DNA from: Syntrophus sp963665935
GTDB lineage: Bacteria; Desulfobacterota; Syntrophia; Syntrophales; Syntrophaceae
DNA: 64,000 nt
NCBI GenBank assembly: GCA_963665935.1
Contig: OY762510.1
Coordinates: 1-64,000, forward strand
Direction: 5' to 3'
Below the pieces are notes generated by a model. It did no database searches and was not told where the DNA came from. It saw only the letters and a list, made by a program, of their open reading frames with translations. Shown piece after piece: positions 17,148-26,042 of this stretch. Position 1 is the stretch's first letter. Each line of letters begins with the position of its first letter. Both the position numbers and the translations under genes were made by a program.

Positions 17148-18125
17148 ATGTTAGCACGAAAAATTGACATCAACTGGCATCCCGAACTTTCAATTTATGC
17201 CTCAGAACCATTTCTGAAAGCGGTTAGTGACGAATACGGATGGCTTGGCGGATTCAGCGATTCCGGCACGCTCCGTTGTATACTACCCTATACGATTATC
17301 CGCAAAGCAGCAGTATTTAGACTCGTCCGCTTTCGGGTTGAAACCATTCCTGTTAATGGCAATCTCGATATCTCGGAGGAAAAGTCGTTTCTAAACAGCG
17401 CTACAGGGTATTTCCGATCCATCGGCGCTGATATGATCATTCCGGCAACCACCAATACGATTTTTCACACTTATCCCGATGGAGCCGTCGCTGCACCATA
17501 TGGCACCTATATCATCGACCTGACGCAAACCGAAGAAACTTTATGGAGTGGCCTTCATTCAAGCCATCGCCGCAAAGTCCGCCTTGCCTTGAAACAAGGG
17601 ATTGAAATCAGGAATAGCCTTGATGACCTGAGAATTGCCTATGAACTAGTCCGCGATACATTCAAACGATCCAATATGGGATTTATGGATTATGAAGAAT
17701 TTAATCGCTATGTTTACAGCCTCAAGGACAATGTCAAGGTGTTGATTGCCTGTTACAAGGATGCTGTACAAGGTTGCGTTGTCATTCCTTTCAGCCTTTA
17801 CAGTGCCTATTATGTCTATGGCGGCAGCATATCGAAACCGCAGACAGGCGCAACAAACCTTTTGCACTGGGAAGCTATCCGCCTATTTCACGAGATGGGC
17901 GTTAAGAGTTACGACTTTGTAGGGGTCAGAATCAAACCGGAATCAGGCACCAAGCAAGAAGGCCTGATGCATTACAAACAGCGATTCGGCGGGAAACTAG
18001 TGCAGGGGTATATGTGGAAACAAGCTTTCAGTCCGGTTAAATTTGCCCTCTATAATCTTGCCGTCAGCCGCCAAAGAGGCGGTGATATCGTCGACCAGGA
18101 GCGCCATAAACTTGGGACTATCTAA
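17148..18125 (+). CDS. FemAB-like GNAT-fold acyltransferase, copy 4
   Basis: A 325-residue protein with the FemAB/GNAT-like C-terminal half: SSHRRKVRLALKQGIEIR, a VLIACYKDAVQGCVVIPF strand, then TNLLHWEAIRLFHEMGVKSYDFVGVR and LMHYKQRFGG. Its N-terminal half differs from copies 1-3: it lacks the SWLTG motif and has YGTYIIDLTQTEETLWSGL. It is therefore a separate subfamily, not a recent duplicate. It lies 59 bases after the glycosyltransferase on the same strand. A role as acyl- or aminoacyl-transferase in polymer decoration is inference. Confidence 0.75.
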   Translation: MLARKIDINWHPELSIYASEPFLKAVSDEYGWLGGFSDSGTLRCILPYTIIRKAAVFRLVRFRVETIPVNGNLDISEEKSFLNSATGYFRSIGADMIIPATTNTIFHTYPDGAVAAPYGTYIIDLTQTEETLWSGLHSSHRRKVRLALKQGIEIRNSLDDLRIAYELVRDTFKRSNMGFMDYEEFNRYVYSLKDNVKVLIACYKDAVQGCVVIPFSLYSAYYVYGGSISKPQTGATNLLHWEAIRLFHEMGVKSYDFVGVRIKPESGTKQEGLMHYKQRFGGKLVQGYMWKQAFSPVKFALYNLAVSRQRGGDIVDQERHKLGTI

Positions 18126-18279
18126 GTGTTTTTCTTTATATCGATGGTCCTCATAAAAAACGATTTCCGATTACTGAACAGGGACATATTAAGTTGGCAA
18201 TATATAGATCGCAACGGATAAATAATATTTTGATTTTAATCGATTAGCATCGATACAATTAAAACGAAGCAAATGAAAC

Positions 18280-19329
18280 ATGCCAGCAGAAAATTGGATC
18301 ATTGATAAATCAGAACAAATTTTGATTACTGGGGCCAATGGGTTTATTGGCCCCAGTGTCTTGGAAATGCTGCTAGCGCGAGGCTTTACAAACATTCGTT
18401 GCCTCGTAAGATCCAACCGGAATCTTCAAAGCCTGCAGCAGTTCGTAAATTCCTCAAAAGAAGAAGTAGTGCTTATCCAGGGAAATCTCTTCTCACAAGA
18501 TGACTGTATCAATGCCACGAGGAATGCTGCCGTCGTGTATCATCTTGCAATCGGGTCTGGAGGAAAGTCATTTCCAAATTCATTTTTAAATGCCGTCATC
18601 CCTACACGGAATCTCCTTGAGGCTTGTTTGCTAAACAAATCCCTCAAACGATTCGTAAACGTGAGTTCTTTTGCGGTTTATTCAAATCAAGACAATCCTC
18701 ATTGGCGTTTATTGGATGAATCATGTCCGATTGAAGAACACCCGGAGTTCAGAGGCGATGCCTATGGGTTCGCAAAGTTAAAGCAAGATCAACTTGTTAT
18801 TGATTACAGCAATAAATATGGCATTCCATATGTCTTTGTCCGACCAAGTTATGTTTACGGTCCGGGGAAAGAAGCTATTCCAGGAAGGGTTGGCATAGAC
18901 ACGTTTGGAATATTCATGCATTTAGGAGGATCTAACAAGGTCGCCTTAACTTATGTCGATAATTGTGCAGAAGCAATCGTATTGGCCGGTCTTGTGGAAG
19001 GTATAGAGGGCGAAACATTTAACATCGTCGATGACGACCTACCATCCAGCAGGCAGTTTCTAAGTCTATATAAAAATCATGTAAAGCGGTTCAAGAGTAT
19101 ATACATCCCGCACGCCATAAGTTACGTGTTGTGCTACCTTTGGGAAAGATACGCGTTGGCCTCAAAGAATCAACTGCCACCTGTCTTCTCCCGAAGAGAA
19201 TGGCATGCCTATTGGAAAAAAACAAAATACAGCAATGAAAAAATCAAAAAACGATTGGGATGGCAGATGAAAGTTCCAACGAAAGAAGCATTGAACAAAT
19301 ATTTCGACTACTGCCTCACAAGAGAATAG
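18280..19329 (+). CDS. NAD-dependent sugar epimerase/dehydratase (extended SDR)
   Basis: A 349-residue extended short-chain dehydrogenase acting on nucleotide sugars. The TGANGFIG dinucleotide motif is at about 17-24, VYHLAIGSG at about 88-96, VNVSSFAVY at about 128-136, and the YGFAK catalytic Tyr-xxx-Lys at about 162-166, followed by RPSYVYGPG. The C-terminal region diverges from GalE/RmlB, so the exact reaction (epimerase, dehydratase or reductase) cannot be named. It is one base away from the next oxidoreductase gene, which suggests consecutive steps on the same sugar. Confidence 0.85.
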   Translation: MPAENWIIDKSEQILITGANGFIGPSVLEMLLARGFTNIRCLVRSNRNLQSLQQFVNSSKEEVVLIQGNLFSQDDCINATRNAAVVYHLAIGSGGKSFPNSFLNAVIPTRNLLEACLLNKSLKRFVNVSSFAVYSNQDNPHWRLLDESCPIEEHPEFRGDAYGFAKLKQDQLVIDYSNKYGIPYVFVRPSYVYGPGKEAIPGRVGIDTFGIFMHLGGSNKVALTYVDNCAEAIVLAGLVEGIEGETFNIVDDDLPSSRQFLSLYKNHVKRFKSIYIPHAISYVLCYLWERYALASKNQLPPVFSRREWHAYWKKTKYSNEKIKKRLGWQMKVPTKEALNKYFDYCLTRE

Positions 19330-19330
19330 A

Positions 19331-20455
19331 ATGCTTAAAGTTGCTATCGTAGGATGCGGAAAGATTGCTGACTCCCATGCAACCGAAATCCAGAAAATTC
19401 CGGGTTGTGAAATTGTCGCCGTTTGCGACAATGAAGAACTCATGGCAAAGCAACTTCATGATCGATTCCCGATCAAACATTATTTCAGTGATCTCAATAA
19501 ACTTCTCCATGAAACACATCCTGATGTCGTCCATATTACGACACCACCCCAAACTCATTTCAACATCGCGATGCAGTGTCTGGAAGCAGGATGTCATTTA
19601 TACGTTGAAAAACCATTTACATTAAATACTGCTGAGGCTGAACAGTTAATTGCCCTTGCGAATGAGACGGGACGCAAACTGACGGTTGGCCATGATGCCC
19701 AGTTCAGCGTCGTTGCCCGGCGAATGCGGCAAATGGTGCAAGAAGGCTATTTAGGCGGTGCTCCTGTACATCTTGAGAGTTACTGGTGCTATGATCTGGG
19801 AGACGCGACTTACGCGAAAACATTGCTGGAGGATAAACAACACTGGGCGCGTACCTTACCCGGTGGATTATTGCACAATATCATCAGCCATGGCGTGTCC
19901 AAAATCGCTGAGTTCTTTACCGGCGATTCACCCCATGTCACGGCTTATGGTTTCGTAAGCCCATTCCTTAGAAGGTTGGGAGAAAACGTTCTCGTTGATG
20001 AACTTCGGGCCATCGTCAGCGAAGAAGAGGGTATGACGGCTTACTTTACTTTCTCTACACAAATGCAGCCATCACTCCATCAATTCCGCATCTATGGTCC
20101 GAAGAACGGTATAATGATCGATGAGGACAAACGTATTCTGATCAAATTGCAAGGCGGCAACTATAAGAGCTTTGCCGAGCATTTCATTCCGCCCATCAAT
20201 TTTGCCAAACAGTATCTATCAAATTTCGTCCATAACGCCCGGCTTTTCCTGGCAATGGACTTCCACATGGACGTCGGCAAGAAATATCTCATCGAATCAC
20301 TTTATCGTTCAATTACCGAAGATTCACCCTTGCCCATACCATATCGCGAGATTATTTTGACATCCAGAATCATGGACGCCATTTTTGATCAAATCGGTGC
20401 GAAAGAACCATCCTCTTCATATCACTCTTCAGGAAATCCATGCAATGTCAGGTAA
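19331..20455 (+). CDS. Gfo/Idh/MocA-family oxidoreductase, second copy
   Basis: A 374-residue NAD(P)-dependent sugar oxidoreductase. VAIVGCGKIADSH is the Rossmann motif at residues 4-16, VEKPFTLN carries the family EKP, and the catalytic-region histidine appears in GGLLHNIISHGVSK. It differs clearly from the first copy at 5.7 kb, so it probably uses another sugar. It sits between an epimerase and a DegT-like aminotransferase, whose start overlaps its last codons. This is again the oxidise-then-aminate arrangement used to make amino sugars. Confidence 0.85.
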   Translation: MLKVAIVGCGKIADSHATEIQKIPGCEIVAVCDNEELMAKQLHDRFPIKHYFSDLNKLLHETHPDVVHITTPPQTHFNIAMQCLEAGCHLYVEKPFTLNTAEAEQLIALANETGRKLTVGHDAQFSVVARRMRQMVQEGYLGGAPVHLESYWCYDLGDATYAKTLLEDKQHWARTLPGGLLHNIISHGVSKIAEFFTGDSPHVTAYGFVSPFLRRLGENVLVDELRAIVSEEEGMTAYFTFSTQMQPSLHQFRIYGPKNGIMIDEDKRILIKLQGGNYKSFAEHFIPPINFAKQYLSNFVHNARLFLAMDFHMDVGKKYLIESLYRSITEDSPLPIPYREIILTSRIMDAIFDQIGAKEPSSSYHSSGNPCNVR

Positions 20456-21641
20456 GTTCCTTTCCTGTAATGGCATAGGATTGAGTCTGATTGATATCCT
20501 GACTGGTTTTCTTCATTCTTCCTCTCAATTGCCGGATGGTTTTGGCTTTACGGACCGTGATGCCATCATATTCACATATCAGGGCCGTTACGCGGTCCAT
20601 CTGATCTGTCAATCGTTGAATATCGGACCGGGCACTGAAGTACTTGTACCAGCCTATAATTGTGGGGCAGAAATCGATCCCTTTGTTTGGGCAGGGGCAA
20701 AGGTCATTTTTTACAGGATTGATGAGCGAGGCGCCATAGACACGCAGGATATCATCCGACGGGTCACTGCATCGACAAAGCTGGTTTATGTTTCACATTT
20801 CTTTGGATGGCCTCAGGATATTGAAGCCCTTTCCCACTGGTGCCGGGAAAAGAAGCTATTCCTGGTGGAAGATTGCGCACTCTGCCTCTTCAGCGAAGGC
20901 CCCCAAAAGACCATCGGCCGTACAGGCGATGCTGCAATTTACAGTTTTGTGAAGTCGCTTCCCGTGCCGGATGGCGGTGCCCTGGTATTAAAAAACAAAG
21001 GCGTCTGGAAGGGAAAAACACCATTCCGGCAGCCGCCCTTTCGTAACATTCTGCTGAACAGTCTGCCTCTCTTGAAAAAATGGTTCATGAATTCCAATAA
21101 ATTCTGGCAGCAGTATGAATTGATGCGCAAACTGCTCAATAAAAGTTGGTTGAAAAAACCGATGGACCAGGCTCAAGAAATCGAGTGGGAAATGCCACAA
21201 AGTAATTATTTTGATTCGCAGAAGATCGAATGGTCGATTTCTCGATTATCCAAAAGCATTCTAAGCAAGACGAACTCTCAGAAAATAATCGAAGCTCGGA
21301 GGCGAAATTATCAATATTTAAATGACTCGTTGAGAAATGCTCCACCCATAAATCTGCTGTTTGATGAGTTGCCCGACGGTGTTTGCCCTTTATCGTTTCC
21401 GATTTATGTCAATGACCGCAATCGCTGGGCTCAAGCCCTGGAGAATCATGGAATTCTTGTGGGCGGCTGGCCCTCGTATCATCGAGGGTTTGACTGGAAG
21501 GATTTTCCGGAAGCCCGACATTTGAAGAATTATCTATTGACACTTCCGGTGCATCAAGGTTTAGAGCTTCATCACATGGCATACATTGCAGAGTGCGTTC
21601 AATCGATTGCCAAGGATCATGGTTATCATTACAGCCGATGA
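20445..21641 (+). CDS. DegT/DnrJ-type aminotransferase-like protein (divergent)
   Basis: A 398-residue fold-type I PLP protein. The start at 20445 gives MSGKFLSCNGIGLS and overlaps the previous gene by 11 bases. GRYAVHLICQSLNIGPGTEVLVP and LVEDCALCLFSE match family landmarks. The lysine region reads YSFVKSLPVPDGGAL, two residues shorter than the usual FSFHATKNLTTGEGG, so the catalytic lysine assignment is by alignment only. The 1.2 kb gene continues for an extra helical segment (about 215-300) before the C-terminal domain. It probably aminates the product of the preceding oxidoreductase. A non-enzymatic role cannot be excluded. Confidence 0.75.
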   Translation: MSGKFLSCNGIGLSLIDILTGFLHSSSQLPDGFGFTDRDAIIFTYQGRYAVHLICQSLNIGPGTEVLVPAYNCGAEIDPFVWAGAKVIFYRIDERGAIDTQDIIRRVTASTKLVYVSHFFGWPQDIEALSHWCREKKLFLVEDCALCLFSEGPQKTIGRTGDAAIYSFVKSLPVPDGGALVLKNKGVWKGKTPFRQPPFRNILLNSLPLLKKWFMNSNKFWQQYELMRKLLNKSWLKKPMDQAQEIEWEMPQSNYFDSQKIEWSISRLSKSILSKTNSQKIIEARRRNYQYLNDSLRNAPPINLLFDELPDGVCPLSFPIYVNDRNRWAQALENHGILVGGWPSYHRGFDWKDFPEARHLKNYLLTLPVHQGLELHHMAYIAECVQSIAKDHGYHYSR

Positions 21642-22380
21642 TTTAGGCAAAACCGGACATGCAACCGACAGCATTCTTAAATGCTTTGCCAACCGTCGCA
21701 TTACGTCAGCCAGCGCCATGGTGTTTATGGAAGACTCGGAACGCGCTGCCTCACTGACCACTCAGACCAGCCTGGAAGTCGGCCTTCACATAAATTTTAC
21801 CATGCCATTCAGCGCAGAAAAGGTACCATCAGAAGTTCTGAAACACCACCAGAGAGTTGTCTCCTATCTCACCAAGAACAAATTGGCCCAGGTGATTTAC
21901 AATCCCTTGCTGGCCGATTCATTTCACCGTCTTTTTTCATCACAGCAGGAAGAGTTTATTCGCCTTTATGGAAGACTTCCCGACTTTTATAATGGCCACC
22001 ATCATATGCATCTTTGCGCAAATATGCTGTTTGGTAAGGTACTTCCAAAAGGCGGACGCGTACGCCGGACGTTTACCTTCGATGCAGGCGAAAAGGATTT
22101 GTTCAATCGGCTCTATCGACACGCTCTGGATACTCATGTTGATGGGAGATTCCTTTCAACCGACAGCTTCTTCAGCATCTTACCCATTGAAGATCACGAG
22201 CGACTTCAGAATATCATGAATCGATCTGCCCGGAGCAATGTAGAGATTGAAGTGCACCCGGAAAATCCCGAAGAAGTAAAGTTTCTTCTAAGTGATCGAT
22301 TCCGACAATTAATAGCTTCAGTTCATATGGGCACTTTTCAAGATTTAAATACTCGATGTAAATTGAAAAATTGTTTATGA
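21619..22380 (+). CDS. YdjC/ChbG/HpnK-type carbohydrate deacetylase
   Basis: A 253-residue protein. The start at 21619 follows AAGGA and gives MVIITADDLGKTGHAT. ITADDLG carries the family's two-aspartate metal motif, GLHINFT and FYNGHHHMHLC provide the histidines, and IEVHPENPEE lies near the C-terminus, as in ChbG/HpnK enzymes that remove N-acetyl groups from oligosaccharides or hopanoid glycans. It overlaps the preceding aminotransferase gene by 23 bases and the next FemAB-like gene by four (ATGA). An N-deacetylation that frees an amine for the neighbouring acyltransferase is an attractive but unproven reading. Confidence 0.82.
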   Translation: MVIITADDLGKTGHATDSILKCFANRRITSASAMVFMEDSERAASLTTQTSLEVGLHINFTMPFSAEKVPSEVLKHHQRVVSYLTKNKLAQVIYNPLLADSFHRLFSSQQEEFIRLYGRLPDFYNGHHHMHLCANMLFGKVLPKGGRVRRTFTFDAGEKDLFNRLYRHALDTHVDGRFLSTDSFFSILPIEDHERLQNIMNRSARSNVEIEVHPENPEEVKFLLSDRFRQLIASVHMGTFQDLNTRCKLKNCL

Positions 22381-23462
22381 GCGCCAAACCCATCCCTCTC
22401 GATAGCGGATACTCCGCGGTATTCGATACCGTCACTGAAAAGGAATGGGAGGAAATTCTCAAGCATTTTGCAGATGCAAATATCTATCAGACCTGGTCAT
22501 ATGATGCGGTTCGCTGCGGAGAAAAAAATTTAAGTCACCTCATCTTACGTTCTGCTGATCAGATTGTTGCCGTGGTTCAAGCGCGGGTCGTACGCATTCC
22601 TGGTCTCGGAATAGGTGCGGCATATCTTCGCTGGGGTCCTATCTGGCAATATCGGAACCAGCAACCAGAACCTTCTGTTTTTAGATTGGCGCTGCGTGCT
22701 CTCAGAAATGAATATGTCTGTCGGCGAGGTCTGATCCTGCGCATCTTTCCCCTCTTATATGATGATCCCTCGAATTCCTTCACCGATATCTTGTTGCAGG
22801 AGGGATATTCACCCGTGCCAGACGAAGACCGAGACCGTACGCTGGTCATGGACATCAGCCAGCCACTGGATGAGGTGAGAAAAAAACTCGACCAGAAGTG
22901 GCGCAATTGTCTCAATAAGTCGGAACGAAATAATCTGGAAGTCATCGAAGGGACAGAGGATCGTCTTTTTGCTGAATTCATCAGCCTCTACCATGCTTTA
23001 CTGGAGAGGAAGCAATTTAAAGAGCCCAATGACATCAATGAATTCAGGATGATCCAGCAATCGCTACCCTCTGAACATAAAATGCGGATTTTCCTGTGCC
23101 GAGACAACGGCCTTAATTCCGCAGGTGCGGTCTGTGCAGCCATCGGTGATACGGGTGTCTATATATTCGGGGCAACTAATGACGAGGGAATGAAAAATAA
23201 GGGTTCTTATTTGCTCCAATGGAAAGCAATTCAATGGATGAAGGAATGCGGATGTCGATACTATAATTTAAACGGCATTAATCCGGAGAAGAACCCGGGC
23301 GGTTATCATTTCAAGGCAGGACTTTCAGGGAAAAACGGCAGGGACGTTTACTATCTTGGAAGGTTCGATTGTTATACCAACGCACTTACGGCCAAGCTTG
23401 CCCGTACTGCAGATTCGCTGCTCCCGTCAATGAAAAAGATACTTGGCAAGATGGCCTTCTGA
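22377..23462 (+). CDS. FemAB-like GNAT-fold acyltransferase, copy 5
   Basis: A 361-residue protein. The ATG at 22377 overlaps the deacetylase stop and begins MSAKPIPLDSGY. NIYQTWSYDAVRCG, RVVRIPGLGIGAAYLRWGPIW, LDQKWRNCLNKSERNNLEVI and KGSYLLQWKAIQWMKECGCRYYNLNG are typical of the FemAB/peptidoglycan-bridge acyltransferases. This copy is the closest of the five to FemAB-type lipid II enzymes in pattern. Its direct translational coupling to a glycan deacetylase suggests N-acylation of a freshly exposed amine. Substrate and donor are unknown. Confidence 0.78.
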   Translation: MSAKPIPLDSGYSAVFDTVTEKEWEEILKHFADANIYQTWSYDAVRCGEKNLSHLILRSADQIVAVVQARVVRIPGLGIGAAYLRWGPIWQYRNQQPEPSVFRLALRALRNEYVCRRGLILRIFPLLYDDPSNSFTDILLQEGYSPVPDEDRDRTLVMDISQPLDEVRKKLDQKWRNCLNKSERNNLEVIEGTEDRLFAEFISLYHALLERKQFKEPNDINEFRMIQQSLPSEHKMRIFLCRDNGLNSAGAVCAAIGDTGVYIFGATNDEGMKNKGSYLLQWKAIQWMKECGCRYYNLNGINPEKNPGGYHFKAGLSGKNGRDVYYLGRFDCYTNALTAKLARTADSLLPSMKKILGKMAF

Positions 23463-23576
23463 GCACTTTATCTTCTGTTTACCCCGAAGCTGTAAACAAA
23501 CGTATTTTATCTCACAGCTGAAAATGTTTAAATCTTAAATCACCGTAAATAAAAATCACCGTAGGAATGGCATTAA

Positions 23577-24218
23577 ATGACATTAGAACATCATCTTCAT
23601 AAAATAAATAAAATCTTGAAGCTGTTTTTTTTAGGAGAATTTCGTCAACTTCATTACTACTTGTGGATTCGGTTGCACCGTCTTGATCACTCTCATATCA
23701 ATCTAGTTTCAAAGAACGATGGACAACCTTACTCCAACTCGGGTGGTCCTCGGCTGGAAAAAGTGATACTTTCATTAAACATTCAGAAGAAAGGCAGTAC
23801 GCTGCTAGAACATGGTGTTGGTAAAGGCCTTGCGGCGATAACTTTGAGCAAATATTTCGATAGGGTTATTGGGGTAGATTTATCACCGGAATTGATTACC
23901 GTGGCTGAGAGAAATCTGACCAAGATGAAAATTATTAACGTTCAGTTGTATTGTGAAAATGCTGCAACCTTCAGTAGTGGAATAGACTGTGTAACACATG
24001 TATATATGTTTAATCCATTTTCTAGAAGCGTAATGGCCAAAGTTATGGAAAATCTAACAAAGTCACTAATACGCAATCCTAGAAAATTGATGATCATATA
24101 TTTGGCTCCTTATGCACACGAGGTTCTTACGGCTGCGGGATTCAAACACCGGTGCGATTTTAACTTCTCACGATCTCGCTCAATTCAAGATCGTTTTTCA
24201 ATTTACGAAAATTTATAA
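23577..24218 (+). CDS. Class I SAM-dependent methyltransferase
   Basis: A 213-residue protein. LLEHGVGKGLAAITLS is the glycine-rich SAM loop (motif I) and RVIGVDLSPELI the acidic motif II with its ribose-binding aspartate. YCENAATF and THVYMFNPF follow as later core strands. The fold is Rossmann-like and soluble. Family-specific residues do not reveal whether O-, N- or C-methylation occurs. Codon use is AT-rich. It lies alone between the FemAB-like gene (114 bases) and the MBOAT gene (159 bases) and most likely modifies a sugar or a precursor of the polymer. Confidence 0.75.
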   Translation: MTLEHHLHKINKILKLFFLGEFRQLHYYLWIRLHRLDHSHINLVSKNDGQPYSNSGGPRLEKVILSLNIQKKGSTLLEHGVGKGLAAITLSKYFDRVIGVDLSPELITVAERNLTKMKIINVQLYCENAATFSSGIDCVTHVYMFNPFSRSVMAKVMENLTKSLIRNPRKLMIIYLAPYAHEVLTAAGFKHRCDFNFSRSRSIQDRFSIYENL

Positions 24219-24377
24219 AAAAGATTTGAATATCATGTTGGTCTCCCTCAAGGGATTGTGTTTGAACAGAAAACTCAAAACAAAATCATCAAGTTGTACA
24301 AAAGTTTTTTATAGAGTTTAAATTATCAGGAGGGAAGTGTCTCCCTTACATTGGCACAGAGGGTGTATCGAGACGAT

Positions 24378-26021
24378 ATGCAACTCAACTCACTGACCTA
24401 CATTGCGTTTTTCCTACTCATTTATCTGCTTTATAGGACGACGCCGCGCCGGTTTCAGAATGGGCTGCTTCTGATAGCCAGTTACATATTTTACGCCTGG
24501 TGGGATGTTCAATTTCTGTTCCTCATCATCCTTTCGACGGTCCTGAACTATGTCTGCGGGATTGTTTTCCGCGAAGGTTTAATCAGCGCCCGGCAAAGAT
24601 TGTTTTTTTCTTCCTGGATCATTATCGCTTACTTCCTTACCATTATTATTCAATGGCAACATTTCTCCACATTCCAGAGCACATCAACTTCCAGCACCAA
24701 CTGGCATGATCTGTTTGCAGGTCAGCCAGAAACCTGGCTGTTTTTTGGGGCGTTTGGAATTGGCGTTTCCCTCTTTAACCTGATTTATCCCAGGATTGAC
24801 TCACTAAGCGAAGAAAGAAAAAGAGGCCTTTTCGTTCTTTTCGGCGTGTCCGCCAATCTCGTTATATTAGGATTTTTCAAATATTATAATTTTTTCATCG
24901 AAAACATCGAGTGGCTCCTTGCGGGTTTGAATATGAACCCGTCAAGGCTTCATCTCAACATCATCCTTCCCATCGGGATCTCTTTTTATACCTTCAAAGG
25001 GATCAGTTATGTTATCGATTCCTATCGGGGAAAAGTTGAAATCTCGCATTCCTTTTTTGATTTTTCCCTCTTCATGGCGTTTTTCCCGTCCATATTAGCG
25101 GGACCAATCGACAGGGCGTCTTCTTTTCTGCAACAAATCTGTGAAAGGCGAAACCTGAACTGGGAGCAGTCTATCCGTGGGATTCACCTCTTCGTATATG
25201 GCTTGTTCAAAAAAGTTGTTGTTGCAGATGGCGTGGTCCGGTCCGTTGCCTCCGTCTTTGATTCGACCGGCCAGGCGAGCTGGATCGATGTTGTGGTGGC
25301 CACCTTGCTGTTTACGATTCAAATCTACTGCGACTTTTCAGGATACACGGATATGGCAAGGGGATCGGCGAAACTGTTGGGTATCGATCTGATGGTCAAC
25401 TTCAGGCTGCCGTATTTCTCAAAAAATCCTCAGGAGTTCTGGTCTCGCTGGCATATCAGCCTGTCCTCCTGGCTGCGGGACTATCTCTACATTCCCTTGG
25501 GCGGCAACCGGAACGGTCAGGCAAAAACATACCGCAATTTGATTATTACGATGGTTCTCGGCGGGCTATGGCACGGTGCCGCCTGGAATTTCGTGTTGTG
25601 GGGGTTGTATCACGGTATTGCGCTCAGCATTCACAGGGCAATTTTTTCGATCAGTTCCGCAGCGCGTCGACACAAAGGCCTTTTTTACGATATTGCCAAG
25701 ATCACAGTCTGTCTTATGATAGTCTGCTATGGCTGGCTGCTCTTTCGCGCGCCGTCACTGGAGAAGATATTGTCCCTTACCTCAACCCTGATTTTTGATT
25801 TCGGTAACTTGGATCTCGGCATTGCCTGGCCGAGATTGGCCGCCGTCATAGGTATCCCAATTTTATTGATTGCAGAACTTGCGGAGAAAGCCGGCGGAGA
25901 AAAGCCATTTTATCAAAAAATGCCGGTGCCTGCCTGGACTTCATTATATGCCGCAATCATCTTTTGCATGGCCATGGGAATAACAAATGAATCGACACAA
26001 TTCATTTACATGGTCTTTTAG
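24378..26021 (+). CDS. MBOAT-family membrane O-acyltransferase (AlgI-like)
   Basis: A multi-pass inner-membrane acyltransferase of 547 residues, roughly ten or more hydrophobic helices. SYIFYAWWDVQFL, LNIILPIGISFYTFKGISYVIDSYRG, DFSGYTDMARGSAKLLGI, FWSRWHISLSSWLRDYLYIPLGGNR and GGLWHGAAWNFVLWGLYHG match AlgI-type MBOATs, including the invariant histidine in LWHG. The ATG at 24378 is preferred to a TTG 27 bases upstream. AlgI-type proteins pass acetyl groups across the membrane to a periplasmic SGNH-like partner, and the next gene supplies one. The inferred role is O-acetylation of the exopolysaccharide. Confidence 0.9.
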   Translation: MQLNSLTYIAFFLLIYLLYRTTPRRFQNGLLLIASYIFYAWWDVQFLFLIILSTVLNYVCGIVFREGLISARQRLFFSSWIIIAYFLTIIIQWQHFSTFQSTSTSSTNWHDLFAGQPETWLFFGAFGIGVSLFNLIYPRIDSLSEERKRGLFVLFGVSANLVILGFFKYYNFFIENIEWLLAGLNMNPSRLHLNIILPIGISFYTFKGISYVIDSYRGKVEISHSFFDFSLFMAFFPSILAGPIDRASSFLQQICERRNLNWEQSIRGIHLFVYGLFKKVVVADGVVRSVASVFDSTGQASWIDVVVATLLFTIQIYCDFSGYTDMARGSAKLLGIDLMVNFRLPYFSKNPQEFWSRWHISLSSWLRDYLYIPLGGNRNGQAKTYRNLIITMVLGGLWHGAAWNFVLWGLYHGIALSIHRAIFSISSAARRHKGLFYDIAKITVCLMIVCYGWLLFRAPSLEKILSLTSTLIFDFGNLDLGIAWPRLAAVIGIPILLIAELAEKAGGEKPFYQKMPVPAWTSLYAAIIFCMAMGITNESTQFIYMVF

Positions 26022-26042
26022 CCAATCAATGAATCAGTTTTT

